The notes under the pieces were generated by a model. It worked only from the letters and a program-made list of their open reading frames with translations, was not told where the DNA came from and ran no database searches. 20,884 nt of DNA, from contig CAMPKU010000045.1 in NCBI GenBank assembly GCA_946887385.1, positions 1 to 20,884 on the forward strand, given 5' to 3'. A program made the position numbers and the translations under genes. This stretch comes from an uncultured Gammaproteobacteria bacterium (lineage in GTDB: Bacteria > Pseudomonadota > Gammaproteobacteria > Rariloculales > Rariloculaceae). This document shows, one piece after another, positions 13,451 through 20,884 of the stretch. Position 1 is the first letter of the stretch, and every line of letters starts with the position of its first letter.

Positions 13451-15748
13451 GTGATCGGAGCCGCCTGGCTGCTCGGCACGCTGGCGGCGCACACGTTGCC
13501 GGCGCTGCCGAGCGCGGCGTGGTTCGCGCCGCTAATCCTGCTCGGTTGCCTCGCGCTGCGCTACTCGCTCGCGCGCCCGCTGCTCGTCGCGGTCTTGGCC
13601 GCCGCGTGGACGTGCTTCAGCGCGAGCGAGCGGTTGGCCGAGCGCTTGCCGCAGGCTGCGCTCGGCGCCGACTTCGCGCTCGAGGGTACCGTCGCAGGGT
13701 TCCCGACCCCGGCGCCGGGTCAAGTCACGTTCGCGTTCGATGTCGCCGCGCCTCGGCCGGCCGGCGTGCCGCGTCGCGTGCGCCTCACGTGGTACGACGC
13801 GCCGGCGGCGCTCGAGCCCGGCGACACATTGGCCATCACGGCGCGGTTACGGCCGCCGCGCGGCGCGCGCAACCCGGGCGGGTTCGATTACGAGCAGTGG
13901 CTGCTCGTGAACGGCTATGGCGCCACGGGCTACGTGCGCTCCGGTGCCGTTCTTGCCGCGGCGCGCGGCGGAACGGCAACGGCCTGGCGGCGGTTTCGCG
14001 CCACGCTCGCCGCGCGCATCGGCACCGCGAGCGGCGACGCGGACGGCGTGGCGCTGCTCACGGCGCTGGCGCTCGGCGAGCGCTTTCACTTTACGGAGCA
14101 GCACTGGGCCGACTTTCGCCGCACGGGCACGAGCCATCTCGTGGCGGTGTCCGGCATGCATGTGGCGTTGCTCGGGCTCATCGTGTTCGTGGTGCTGCGC
14201 TTCGCGTGGCTGCGTCTAAAGCCGCCGCTGGCCAGCTACGATCTCGAAGCCGCGGCCGCCGCGAGTCTGCTCGCCACCGCGTACTACGCGGCGCTCACAG
14301 GATTTGCGCTGCCGGCGCAGCGCTCGTTGCTGATGATCGCGGTGGCGCTGGCCGCGCTCGTGTGCCGGCGCAGAGTGACTCCGGCGCAGCTCGTGTCCGC
14401 CACGCTGGTGGCCGTGCTCGTGTTCGATCCGTTCGCGCCGTTGTCGGCGTCGTTCTGGTTATCGTTCGTCGCGGTAGCGATCCTGCTCGCGCTCGCTGCG
14501 CCGCGGGCGGTGGAGGGCGCGCCCGCGCGCGGCCTGAAGCGCGGCGCGCGCCTCGCGAACGAATTCGTTCGTCTGCAATGGTGGATCGGTCTCGCGTTGT
14601 TGCCGCTCGCGGCGCTTTACTTCGGCGAGATCTCCGTCGTGGGCCCGCTCGTGAATCTCGTGGCGATTCCGTTCTTCAATCTATGCCTCGTGCCGCTCGC
14701 CGTGCTCGCCACGATCGGCCTGTCTCTCGATGCGCTCGTGCCCTGGACGGCGCCGCTCGCCGGGGCGGCCGCCGCCGCCGCGGGCGCCACCGCGCGCGCT
14801 TTGCACGCCGTCGCGGAGCTGCCGGGTGCCGCGGCCGCGCTGCCGCTGCCGCCATGGCCCGCGTTCGCAACGGCGGCGCTCGGCGTAGGGCTCGCCGTCT
14901 GCGCTGCCGGACTGCCCGCACGGCGCTTGGCGTGGCTCGCTTTGCTGCCGCTCTTCATGCCGCCAGTGCGCGTGCCGCCGCACGGCACGGCGCGCGCCGT
15001 GGTGCTCGACGTGGGCCACGGGCTCGCGGTGCTCGTCGAGACGCGCACGCATCGGCTCCTGTTCGACGCCGGACCCACGGCGCGCTCGGGCTTCGACAGC
15101 GGCGAGCAGATCGTGCTGCCCGCGCTGGCGGCCGGCGGCCGCCGCGGGCTCGACCGATTGATCGTAAGCCACGCGGACAACGATCACTCGGGCGGCGCGG
15201 CTGCAATCGTGGCGGCCTTTCCCGATGTAGACGTGCTCAAAGGGCCGGACGTCACGGCGCTGCCCGGCCGCGTGTGCCGGCGCGGCGACGCCTGGGAGTG
15301 GGACGGCGTCCGCTTCAGCATGCTGCATCCGGCAGCCGACTTCGGCGCGCGCGGCAACGACAGCTCGTGCGTGCTGAAAGTGGAGGCGGGAGGCAACGCG
15401 CTGCTCGTCACCGGCGACATCGAGCGGCGCGGGGAGGCCGCGCTGCTCACGCAACCGATTGCGGCCGAGGTGGTCGTGGTGCCGCACCACGGCAGCGCGA
15501 CTTCGTCCTCGGCGGCGTTCGTGGCAGCCGTCGGCGCGAAGCACGCGATCGCTTCGGCGGGCTACGCGAACCGCTGGGGATTCCCGCGGCCCGAGGTGCG
15601 CGAGCGCTGGCGCGAGAGCGGCGCGGATGTCGTCTCGACGGGCGGTACGGGCGCTGTCCGCATCGTTTTGGCGCCCGACGGCGTGTCCGTCACGGCCCAG
15701 CGTGATCTGCGTCACCGTTATTGGCGCGCGCCCAGATTTCCATGGTGA
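13451..15748 (+). CDS. comEC: DNA uptake channel protein ComEC/Rec2
   Basis: A 765-residue polytopic membrane protein thought to carry single-stranded DNA across the inner membrane during natural transformation. It has N-terminal helices and a soluble OB-like region (about 75-200), then the Competence domain with LVAVSGMHVALLGL (Ser234-Met236-His237) and many membrane helices up to about 500. A C-terminal metallo-beta-lactamase-like domain carries VSHADNDHSGG (SHxDxDH at 573-579), VTGDIERRGE and VVPHHGSATSS. Length and domain order are typical, and the metal-binding motif looks intact. The start is uncertain: GTG at 13451 is the best in-frame codon but lacks a close Shine-Dalgarno. A 38-base gap from lolD holds a small GGCGCC/GGCGCC inverted repeat. 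Transformation would also need ComEA and pilus genes, not seen here. Confidence 0.92.
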   Translation: MIGAAWLLGTLAAHTLPALPSAAWFAPLILLGCLALRYSLARPLLVAVLAAAWTCFSASERLAERLPQAALGADFALEGTVAGFPTPAPGQVTFAFDVAAPRPAGVPRRVRLTWYDAPAALEPGDTLAITARLRPPRGARNPGGFDYEQWLLVNGYGATGYVRSGAVLAAARGGTATAWRRFRATLAARIGTASGDADGVALLTALALGERFHFTEQHWADFRRTGTSHLVAVSGMHVALLGLIVFVVLRFAWLRLKPPLASYDLEAAAAASLLATAYYAALTGFALPAQRSLLMIAVALAALVCRRRVTPAQLVSATLVAVLVFDPFAPLSASFWLSFVAVAILLALAAPRAVEGAPARGLKRGARLANEFVRLQWWIGLALLPLAALYFGEISVVGPLVNLVAIPFFNLCLVPLAVLATIGLSLDALVPWTAPLAGAAAAAAGATARALHAVAELPGAAAALPLPPWPAFATAALGVGLAVCAAGLPARRLAWLALLPLFMPPVRVPPHGTARAVVLDVGHGLAVLVETRTHRLLFDAGPTARSGFDSGEQIVLPALAAGGRRGLDRLIVSHADNDHSGGAAAIVAAFPDVDVLKGPDVTALPGRVCRRGDAWEWDGVRFSMLHPAADFGARGNDSSCVLKVEAGGNALLVTGDIERRGEAALLTQPIAAEVVVVPHHGSATSSSAAFVAAVGAKHAIASAGYANRWGFPRPEVRERWRESGADVVSTGGTGAVRIVLAPDGVSVTAQRDLRHRYWRAPRFPW

Positions 15749-15771
15749 ATCAGGTTTCAGCGCGCTATAGT
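15743..15771 (+). promoter_or_regulatory. Candidate promoter for the exbB-msbA-lpxK cluster
   Basis: TATAGT (15766-15771) is a five-of-six match to the sigma-70 -10 element. TGGTGA (15743-15748), 17 bases upstream, is a weak -35 overlapping the comEC stop codon. It falls in the only sizeable gap (58 bases) between comEC and exbB, where a new transcript could start. GGAG and AGG further on provide the exbB ribosome-binding region. Confidence 0.35.
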
Positions 15772-15806
15772 TCGCGCAACTTTCGGTAGGAGCTCAGGGT
15801 CGCTCA

Positions 15807-16469
15807 ATGCTCGAGATCGTCCAGGCCGGCGGTTGGCTCATGCTGCCGATCATCGGCTGCTCCGTAGTGGCGGTCGCGATCGTGCTCGAACGGCTTTGGA
15901 CGCTGCAAGAAAAGCGCGTGCTGCCGCCGAGCGTCGCGAACCAGGTGTGGGAATGGGTCCAGCAGAATCAGCTCGACGTCAAACACATCCAGCAAATCCA
16001 TCAGAGCTCGCCGCTCGGCCAGGTTCTCGCCGCGGGGCTCGCCTATCGCCACGCGCCGCGTGAGGTGCTCAAAGAAGTCGTCGAGGATTCGGGGCGCCAC
16101 GTCGTTCACGACCTCGAGCGCTACTTGAATCCGCTCGGCACGATCGCCGCAATCTCGCCGCTGCTCGGGCTGCTCGGCACCGTGTCGGGCATGATCCGGT
16201 CGTTCACGGCCATCACGGCCGAAGGCGTGGGCAACCCCACCGTGCTCGCCGGCGGCATCTCGGAAGCGTTGATCACCACGGCGGCCGGTCTCACGGTGGC
16301 TATCCCGGCGTTGATCGCGTACCGCTACTTGCGCGGCCGCATCGACGGCTTGGTCGTGAAGATCGAGAAAGAATCGATTCGCTTCATCGAGGCGTTGCTG
16401 CACCAGCAGCGCACCGGTGTGTTCGGAGTGGCCGATGAAGCTGCAAAGCCGATCAAGAGAAGAGCCTGA
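15807..16469 (+). CDS. exbB: MotA/TolQ/ExbB proton-channel family protein
   Basis: A 220-residue inner-membrane protein with three transmembrane helices (about 11-30, 108-131 and 157-175). It has the family's glycine-rich ISPLLGLLGTVSGMIRSFTAI segment (116-136) and GGISEALITTAAGLTVAIPAL (149-169). ExbB/TolQ/MotA proteins form pentameric channels that use the proton gradient to drive a partner, here the ExbD-type protein encoded next. Because the pair lies in front of msbA rather than next to tonB or tol-pal, the powered partner is uncertain; such unassigned ExbBD pairs occur next to msbA/lpxK in other gammaproteobacteria, as I recall. The last 35 bases overlap exbD. Confidence 0.88.
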   Translation: MLEIVQAGGWLMLPIIGCSVVAVAIVLERLWTLQEKRVLPPSVANQVWEWVQQNQLDVKHIQQIHQSSPLGQVLAAGLAYRHAPREVLKEVVEDSGRHVVHDLERYLNPLGTIAAISPLLGLLGTVSGMIRSFTAITAEGVGNPTVLAGGISEALITTAAGLTVAIPALIAYRYLRGRIDGLVVKIEKESIRFIEALLHQQRTGVFGVADEAAKPIKRRA

Positions 16470-16866
16470 AATCAACGTAATTTCGCTCGTCGACGTGCTG
16501 CTCGTTCTCGTTCTGTTTTTCATGGTGTCGACAAGCTTCCTGCGCGAGACCGAGATCACGTTGAACCTTCCGGAAGCGGTGGTCGAAGGCCAAGCCTCAA
16601 CTCCCAGCGACAAGCTCGAGATCACGATCACGGAGGCGGGCGCATACCTCGTGAACGGCCGCGAGCTCGTCAATTCCGAGCGGCGCACGCTGCGCGCCGC
16701 GATTGAGCGGCTCGTCGGCGAGGAGCGCGAGCTGCCCGTGTTCATTCGCGCCGACGCCGGCGCCACCCATCAGTCCGTCGTCACGGCGATGGACGTGGCC
16801 GGCCAGCTCGGGTTCGTAAGGCTCAACATCGCCACGGTCACGCCGCCGGAAGCTTCAGCGCAGTGA
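16435..16866 (+). CDS. exbD: ExbD/TolR-family protein
   Basis: A 143-residue single-pass inner-membrane protein. A short cytoplasmic tail leads into one transmembrane helix (about 16-35, INVISLVDVLLVLVLFFMV) that carries the conserved membrane Asp20 needed for proton coupling. The periplasmic domain follows (about 40-140, with LEITITEAGAYLVNG, VFIRADAGATHQSVVTAMD and GFVRLNIAT), the ExbD/TolR fold. ATG at 16435 has GGAG seven bases upstream and is preferred over an in-frame codon at 16417. It overlaps exbB by 35 bases, indicating tight coupling. Confidence 0.9.
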   Translation: MKLQSRSREEPEINVISLVDVLLVLVLFFMVSTSFLRETEITLNLPEAVVEGQASTPSDKLEITITEAGAYLVNGRELVNSERRTLRAAIERLVGEERELPVFIRADAGATHQSVVTAMDVAGQLGFVRLNIATVTPPEASAQ

Positions 16867-16916
16867 GCCGCGAAGGGTCGCGGGCGACCGCCGCGCATTC
16901 CGCTCAGGATGGCGCC

Positions 16917-18644
16917 ATGTCGCAGGGCGTGCAGAGCGCCGCCTCCGTCTATCGGCGGCTGCTGGGTTACCTTCGTCCGCATTGGTTCCTTGTGGCCGCC
17001 GCGTTCGTGCCGGCTGTCATTTATGCGCTCCTCGGCACGGTGGTGCCGCTGTTGATGAGCGAGTGGATCGACGCGCTGCGGGATAGCCTCACCGAACGCG
17101 CGTGGCAGATCCCGCTGCTGATCATCGTGCTGTTTCCGATCCGCGGCGGCATGGACTTTCTCCTGGTGTACGGCCTCGCCTGGGTAGGCCGGTCCGTGAT
17201 CCGGGATCTACGCGGCGAAGTATTCGGCCATTACTTGGCGTTGCCGGCGCGGTTCTTCGATCAAGGCTCTTCGGGTTTGCTGATCTCACGGCTCACGTAC
17301 AACACGGAGCAGGTGGCGGAGGCCATTTCGACGGCGATCGTGATCGTGCTGCGCGACGCGATTGCCATTCTGGCGCTGCTCGCGGTGATGGTGAGCATGA
17401 GTCCGCGGTTGACGCTGCTGATCGGCGTGGTTGGCCCCGTGATCGCGCTCGTGGTGAGTGCCATGAGCCGCGCGTTGCGCCGCTATAGCACTCGCATTCA
17501 GAGCTCGATGGGCGACGTGACCAAGCTCACCGAACAATCGTTGCACGGCCATCGTGTCGTCAAGGTGTTCGAAGGCCAGGAGCAGGAAAGGCGGCAGTTT
17601 CATGACGTGAACTCGCGCAACTTCCGCTTGCACACGCGCCTTGTCGCGGTGCACGCGTTCGGCGAGGGTCTCACTCAGTACGCCGTTGCCATCGGCGTTG
17701 CGGCCGTGATGTTTTTCTCGTTCGCCGATCTCGATGCGTCTTCGTTCTTCGGTTTCATCACGGCGATGGGCATGTTGCTGACGCCGCTCAAGCGCCTCGT
17801 GAACATCAACACGGTCGTCCAGAAAGGCATCGCTGCGGCAAGCAGCTTGTTCGAGGTTCTCGATCAGCCCGGCGAAGCCGACACGGGAACGAAAGCGATC
17901 GAACGGGCTCGCGGCGAGGTGTGCTATCGCGATGTGTCGTTCCGCTACGAAGCGGGCAAGGACCCCGCGCTGCGCGACGTGAGCCTGGACGTGCCGGCGG
18001 GCACCCGAGTTGCGCTCGTCGGTCAGTCCGGCAGCGGCAAGTCGACGCTCGTGAGCTTGCTGCCGCGTTTCTACGATCCCGATCAGGGCGCAGTGCTGCT
18101 CGACGGCGAGGACGTGCGCCGCTACACGCTACGCCATTTGCGCCGGCAGATCGCGCTCGTGAGCCAGGACGTGGTGCTGTTCGACGATACGATCGCGAAC
18201 AACATAGCCTACGGCGCGCTCGCCGGCCATTCGCGCGCCGACGTGGAGCGCGCCGCCGAAGCCGCCTACGTTTCCGAGTTTGCGGCGGCGTTGCCGCAAG
18301 GGCTCGATACCCGCGTCGGCGAGCGGGGCGCGCTGCTGTCGGGCGGCCAGCGGCAACGCATCGCAATCGCGCGCGCGCTGCTGAAGGATGCGCCCGTGCT
18401 GATCCTGGACGAGGCCACGTCGGCGCTCGACACGGAATCCGAGCGGCGCATCCAGGCTGCGCTCACGAGCCTGATGCGGGGCCGCACGACGCTCGTGATC
18501 GCGCACCGGCTATCGACGATCGAACGCGCCGATCGCATCGTCGCGCTGCGCGACGGCAGCATCGTGGAGATGGGCACGCACGCCGAGCTCCTGGCGCGCG
18601 GCGGCTACTACGCCTCGCTGTACAAGATGCAGTTCGCCGAGTAG
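16917..18644 (+). CDS. msbA: Lipid A export ATP-binding/permease protein MsbA
   Basis: A 575-residue half-transporter (six membrane helices plus one ATPase domain) that works as a dimer, flipping lipid A-core across the inner membrane. The membrane region is at about 12-310 and the nucleotide-binding domain at about 330-575. Walker A is GQSGSGKST (369-377), the Q-loop VSQD (Gln417), signature LSGGQRQR (474-481), Walker B VLILDEATSALD (494-505) and switch His530. Placement directly before lpxK strongly supports MsbA over a generic exporter. The start is uncertain: ATG 16917 has AGGA seven bases upstream, but an in-frame GTG at 16863 overlaps the exbD stop (GTGA) and would add 18 residues. Either is within normal MsbA length. 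Confidence 0.92.
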   Translation: MSQGVQSAASVYRRLLGYLRPHWFLVAAAFVPAVIYALLGTVVPLLMSEWIDALRDSLTERAWQIPLLIIVLFPIRGGMDFLLVYGLAWVGRSVIRDLRGEVFGHYLALPARFFDQGSSGLLISRLTYNTEQVAEAISTAIVIVLRDAIAILALLAVMVSMSPRLTLLIGVVGPVIALVVSAMSRALRRYSTRIQSSMGDVTKLTEQSLHGHRVVKVFEGQEQERRQFHDVNSRNFRLHTRLVAVHAFGEGLTQYAVAIGVAAVMFFSFADLDASSFFGFITAMGMLLTPLKRLVNINTVVQKGIAAASSLFEVLDQPGEADTGTKAIERARGEVCYRDVSFRYEAGKDPALRDVSLDVPAGTRVALVGQSGSGKSTLVSLLPRFYDPDQGAVLLDGEDVRRYTLRHLRRQIALVSQDVVLFDDTIANNIAYGALAGHSRADVERAAEAAYVSEFAAALPQGLDTRVGERGALLSGGQRQRIAIARALLKDAPVLILDEATSALDTESERRIQAALTSLMRGRTTLVIAHRLSTIERADRIVALRDGSIVEMGTHAELLARGGYYASLYKMQFAE

Positions 18645-18648
18645 CCGA

Positions 18649-19656
18649 ATGCCGTCCGCCGCCGAGCTGCTAGGTCGCATTTGGTACGGCAACAGTCCGC
18701 TGCGTTGGGCGCTATGGCCCGTGTCGCTCGTCTATCTTGCGCTCGCGCGGTTGCGACGCATGGCGTATCGGCGCGGCTGGCGGGCCACCGTGGAGTCGCC
18801 CGCGCCCGTGATCGTCGTAGGCAATGTGAGCGTGGGGGGCACCGGCAAGACGCCGTTCGTGATCTGGCTCGCCGAGCAGTTGAAGCAGCGCGGCCGGAAG
18901 GTGGGAATCGTCACGCGCGGCTATCGCGGTAACGCAGAGGAATGGCCCAAAGCCGTGACGCCGGACAGCGATCCACGCGAGGTCGGCGACGAGCCGGTGC
19001 TGCTCGCGCGCCGTACGGGCTGCCCCGTGGTGGCGGGACCGGATCGCGTCGCTTGCGTCGAGACGTTGCTCGGCAGCGCGCGCCTCGACGTGGTGCTGTC
19101 GGACGACGGCTTGCAGCATTATCGTCTCGGGCGCACGTTCGAGATCGCCGTCGTCGACGGCGTACGGGGCATGGGCAATGGGCTGTGCCTGCCCGCCGGG
19201 CCGCTGCGCGAGCCCGTCTCGCGTCTGCAAGAAGTGGACGCGATCGTGGTCAACGGCGGCACGTGGGGGCACGCCGGCGTCTTTCGCGCCGAAGCCGTCG
19301 TGACGAACGTCTATCGCTTGAAGGACGGCACCAGCCGCCCCCTCGAGTCGTTCCGCTCCGAGCCCGTGCACGCCGTGGCCGGTATCGGCAATCCGCAGCG
19401 ATTTTTCGATCTTCTGAACGATGCCGGGCTCGACGTGACGGCGCATCCGCTCGAAGACCACGCCGAGATCGGCCTCGACGAGCTTACGTTCGACGAGCCG
19501 GGCGCGGTTCTGATCACCGAGAAGGACGCAGTAAAATGCGAGCGTCTCAAACCCGACGGTGTGTGGTGCGTGGTGGTGGACTTTGCCTTCGATCCGGATC
19601 TCACGGCGCGGCTCATGCGCTTGATCTTGCGTGACGCCGGGGCGCGCGCATCGTGA
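18649..19656 (+). CDS. lpxK: Tetraacyldisaccharide 4'-kinase LpxK
   Basis: LpxK phosphorylates the 4' position of the lipid A disaccharide at the inner face of the cytoplasmic membrane, the sixth step of lipid A synthesis. The 335 residues start with a hydrophobic membrane-associated helix (about 15-33). The P-loop is GNVSVGGTGKTP (58-69). TRGYRG (89-94) and SDDGLQHYRL (151-160) are LpxK hallmarks. VLITEKDAVKCE near residue 285 is the C-terminal motif. Length is normal. The ATG is four bases after the msbA stop. The gene's product makes the substrate that MsbA later exports, so the pairing is functional as well as conserved. Confidence 0.95.
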   Translation: MPSAAELLGRIWYGNSPLRWALWPVSLVYLALARLRRMAYRRGWRATVESPAPVIVVGNVSVGGTGKTPFVIWLAEQLKQRGRKVGIVTRGYRGNAEEWPKAVTPDSDPREVGDEPVLLARRTGCPVVAGPDRVACVETLLGSARLDVVLSDDGLQHYRLGRTFEIAVVDGVRGMGNGLCLPAGPLREPVSRLQEVDAIVVNGGTWGHAGVFRAEAVVTNVYRLKDGTSRPLESFRSEPVHAVAGIGNPQRFFDLLNDAGLDVTAHPLEDHAEIGLDELTFDEPGAVLITEKDAVKCERLKPDGVWCVVVDFAFDPDLTARLMRLILRDAGARAS

Positions 19657-20408
19657 CGGCGGGCTTCGTGGCCGTGATTCCGGCGCGCTACGCGTCCACG
19701 CGCCTGCCCGGTAAGCCGCTGAAGGACATTGCCGGCAAGCCGATGATCGAGTGGGTCTATCGGCAGACCGCGGAGAGCGGCGCCGCCGAAGTCATCGTGG
19801 CCACCGACGACGAGCGGATCGTCGCGGCTTGCCGCGCGTTCGGAGCGCGCGTGGAGCTCACGTCGCCGGAGCATCCGAGCGGCACGGACCGCATCGCCGA
19901 GCTCGCACGGCGCTTCGCCTGGGACGACGCGCAGATCGTCGTCAACGTGCAAGGCGACGAGCCGCTGATCTCGCCGCTCAACATCGCGCAAACGGCGCGG
20001 TTGCTCGGCTGGCATCCGCAGGCTGCGATTGCGACGCTGACGGCGCCGCTGGCGTCCGAGGCGGAGTTTCACGACCCGAACTTCGTCAAGGTGGTCACCG
20101 ACAAGGACGGCTGGGCGCTGTACTTCAGCCGCGCGCCGATTCCGTGGCCGCGCGACGGCGGCAGTCCCTCCGCACTGCGGCACATTGGCCTCTACGCATA
20201 CCGAGCCGGCGGCTTGAAAGCCATCAGCGCCGCGCCGCCGTGCGCGCTCGAGGACGTCGAGAAGCTCGAGCAGCTGCGCGCCTTGTGGCTCGGACAGCGC
20301 ATCATCGTGGCGAACGCCGTCGAGCCGCCGTCGCCGCACGTCGATACGGAGGAGGATCTTGCGAAGGTTCGCCGCTTTCTCGAGCGGTCGCCGCGGGGAA
20401 TATCGTGA
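19653..20408 (+). CDS. kdsB: 3-deoxy-manno-octulosonate cytidylyltransferase KdsB
   Basis: KdsB makes CMP-Kdo from CTP and Kdo, the activated sugar added to lipid IVA. The 251 residues show the nucleotide-binding PARYASTRLPGKPL (10-23), ATDDERI (50-56), SPEHPSGTDRIAE (71-83) and the Mg-binding NVQGDEPLI (98-106), with Asp102 the expected metal ligand. Length matches the family. The start is a GTG that overlaps the lpxK stop (GTGA), and the conserved FVAVIPARY begins at residue 5, so little room exists for another start. The short Trm112-like gene (ycaR) often found between lpxK and kdsB in other genomes is absent. Confidence 0.95.
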   Translation: MTAGFVAVIPARYASTRLPGKPLKDIAGKPMIEWVYRQTAESGAAEVIVATDDERIVAACRAFGARVELTSPEHPSGTDRIAELARRFAWDDAQIVVNVQGDEPLISPLNIAQTARLLGWHPQAAIATLTAPLASEAEFHDPNFVKVVTDKDGWALYFSRAPIPWPRDGGSPSALRHIGLYAYRAGGLKAISAAPPCALEDVEKLEQLRALWLGQRIIVANAVEPPSPHVDTEEDLAKVRRFLERSPRGIS

Positions 20409-20884
20409 AAGAGCTGCTAGGAAACTTGAAGCGAACGCTCGCGAAGGCGGTCGGGGCCAAGGAGCCTGCACCGCGTGCGGAGCGCCGCGTGCTGTTCGTG
20501 TGCATGGGTAACATTTGCCGCTCGCCTACGGCCGAGGGCGTGTTTCGCAAAGTGCTGGCCGAACGTGCGCCCGACCTCGACGTCGAGATCGATTCTGCCG
20601 GCACGCACGGCTATCACGCGGGCGCCTCGCCCGATCCGCGGGCGTGTCGCGCGGCCGAGCGCCGCGGCGTCGATCTCAAGAGTCTTCGGGCGAGGCGGGT
20701 GACCGAAGAAGATTTCGAGCGTTTCGACCTCGTGCTCGCGATGGACGAGCAGAATCGCGAGTTCCTGCTCGAGCTTTGTCCTCCCGAATATCGCGACCGG
20801 ATCCGCCTGTTCATGGAGTTCGCGCCGCACCTCGCGCGGCGCGAGGTGCCGGATCCCTACTACGGCGGCAGCACGGGCTTCGAG
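20405..20884 (+). CDS. Low-molecular-weight protein-tyrosine phosphatase, partial at right edge
   Basis: The first 160 residues of a cytoplasmic LMW phosphatase that removes phosphate from tyrosines, often on regulators of exopolysaccharide synthesis. The P-loop CMGNICRS gives catalytic Cys33 and Arg39 (CX5R), and DPYYGG at 150-155 supplies the general acid Asp150. The frame is open to the last base, so the C-terminus is beyond the window. The GTG start overlaps the kdsB stop (GTGA) with GGGGA about seven bases upstream. It yields about 27 basic residues (MKELLGNLKRTLAKAVG) before the conserved RRVLFVCMGN, an extension that most family members lack. The start could lie further in, but no better codon is evident. 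Confidence 0.9.
   Translation, partial: MKELLGNLKRTLAKAVGAKEPAPRAERRVLFVCMGNICRSPTAEGVFRKVLAERAPDLDVEIDSAGTHGYHAGASPDPRACRAAERRGVDLKSLRARRVTEEDFERFDLVLAMDEQNREFLLELCPPEYRDRIRLFMEFAPHLARREVPDPYYGGSTGFE

Noticed and set aside
13519..15705. 728-residue plus-strand open frame inside comEC
   Set aside because: Shifted frame of comEC, extremely Arg/Ala-rich, no motif; the 13451 frame carries the ComEC motifs.
1..20884. CRISPR array, prophage, integrase or tRNA
   Set aside because: No direct-repeat/spacer pattern, phage gene, recombinase or cloverleaf sequence was seen on either strand.

Overview
This is a GC-rich stretch of a Gram-negative chromosome. The envelope gene set (lipoprotein-sorting LolCDE, ComEC, ExbB/ExbD, MsbA, LpxK, KdsB, DsbA, an outer-membrane barrel) points to a gammaproteobacterium. 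The order lolE/lolC/lolD - comEC - exbB - exbD - msbA - lpxK - kdsB - LMW-PTP matches, as I recall it, the arrangement in Pseudomonas and Xanthomonadales-type genomes. The secreted DUF6152-like, CHRD and alpha/beta-hydrolase proteins would suit an environmental, possibly uncultured lineage near Xanthomonadales/Nevskiales/Steroidobacterales. That placement is inference.

Left edge (1-~215): this part does not look like normal genome sequence. Bases 4-37 match a Nextera (Tn5) sequencing adapter at 29 of 34 positions. Next comes a plus-strand fragment (~40-213) that reads like the middle of an HrpB-type helicase. It joins the 3' side of an outer-membrane beta-barrel gene on the minus strand. The window start is therefore probably a contig tip carrying adapter and a chimeric join.

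Left half (215-10016): mostly short transcription units in mixed orientation. They are a truncated outer-membrane barrel gene, dsbA with an unusual CPGC active site, a CHRD-domain secreted protein, a pair of REP-like inverted repeats, a DUF6152-like secreted protein, a compact signal peptidase I, a YncE-like propeller, an ECF sigma factor with an anti-sigma factor fused to a bactofilin-like beta-helix and a polytopic membrane domain, a small hypothetical protein, a secreted alpha/beta hydrolase and a small periplasmic protein. No stretch over 300 bases lacks a gene.

Right half (10187-20884): a continuous run of plus-strand genes for building the outer membrane. LolE, LolC and LolD form the ABC machine that releases lipoproteins from the inner membrane. 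ComEC follows. A second cluster (ExbB, ExbD, MsbA, LpxK, KdsB, LMW tyrosine phosphatase) makes, phosphorylates and flips lipid A and supplies CMP-Kdo. Several genes overlap by a few bases, with a GTGA overlap at lpxK/kdsB and kdsB/phosphatase. The last gene runs off the right edge.

The most interesting biological candidate is the sigma/anti-sigma pair at 5558-7722, in which a zinc-finger anti-sigma domain shares one polypeptide with a polymer-type beta-helix. It may be an envelope-sensing switch. No phage, CRISPR array, integrase, tRNA or rRNA was seen.
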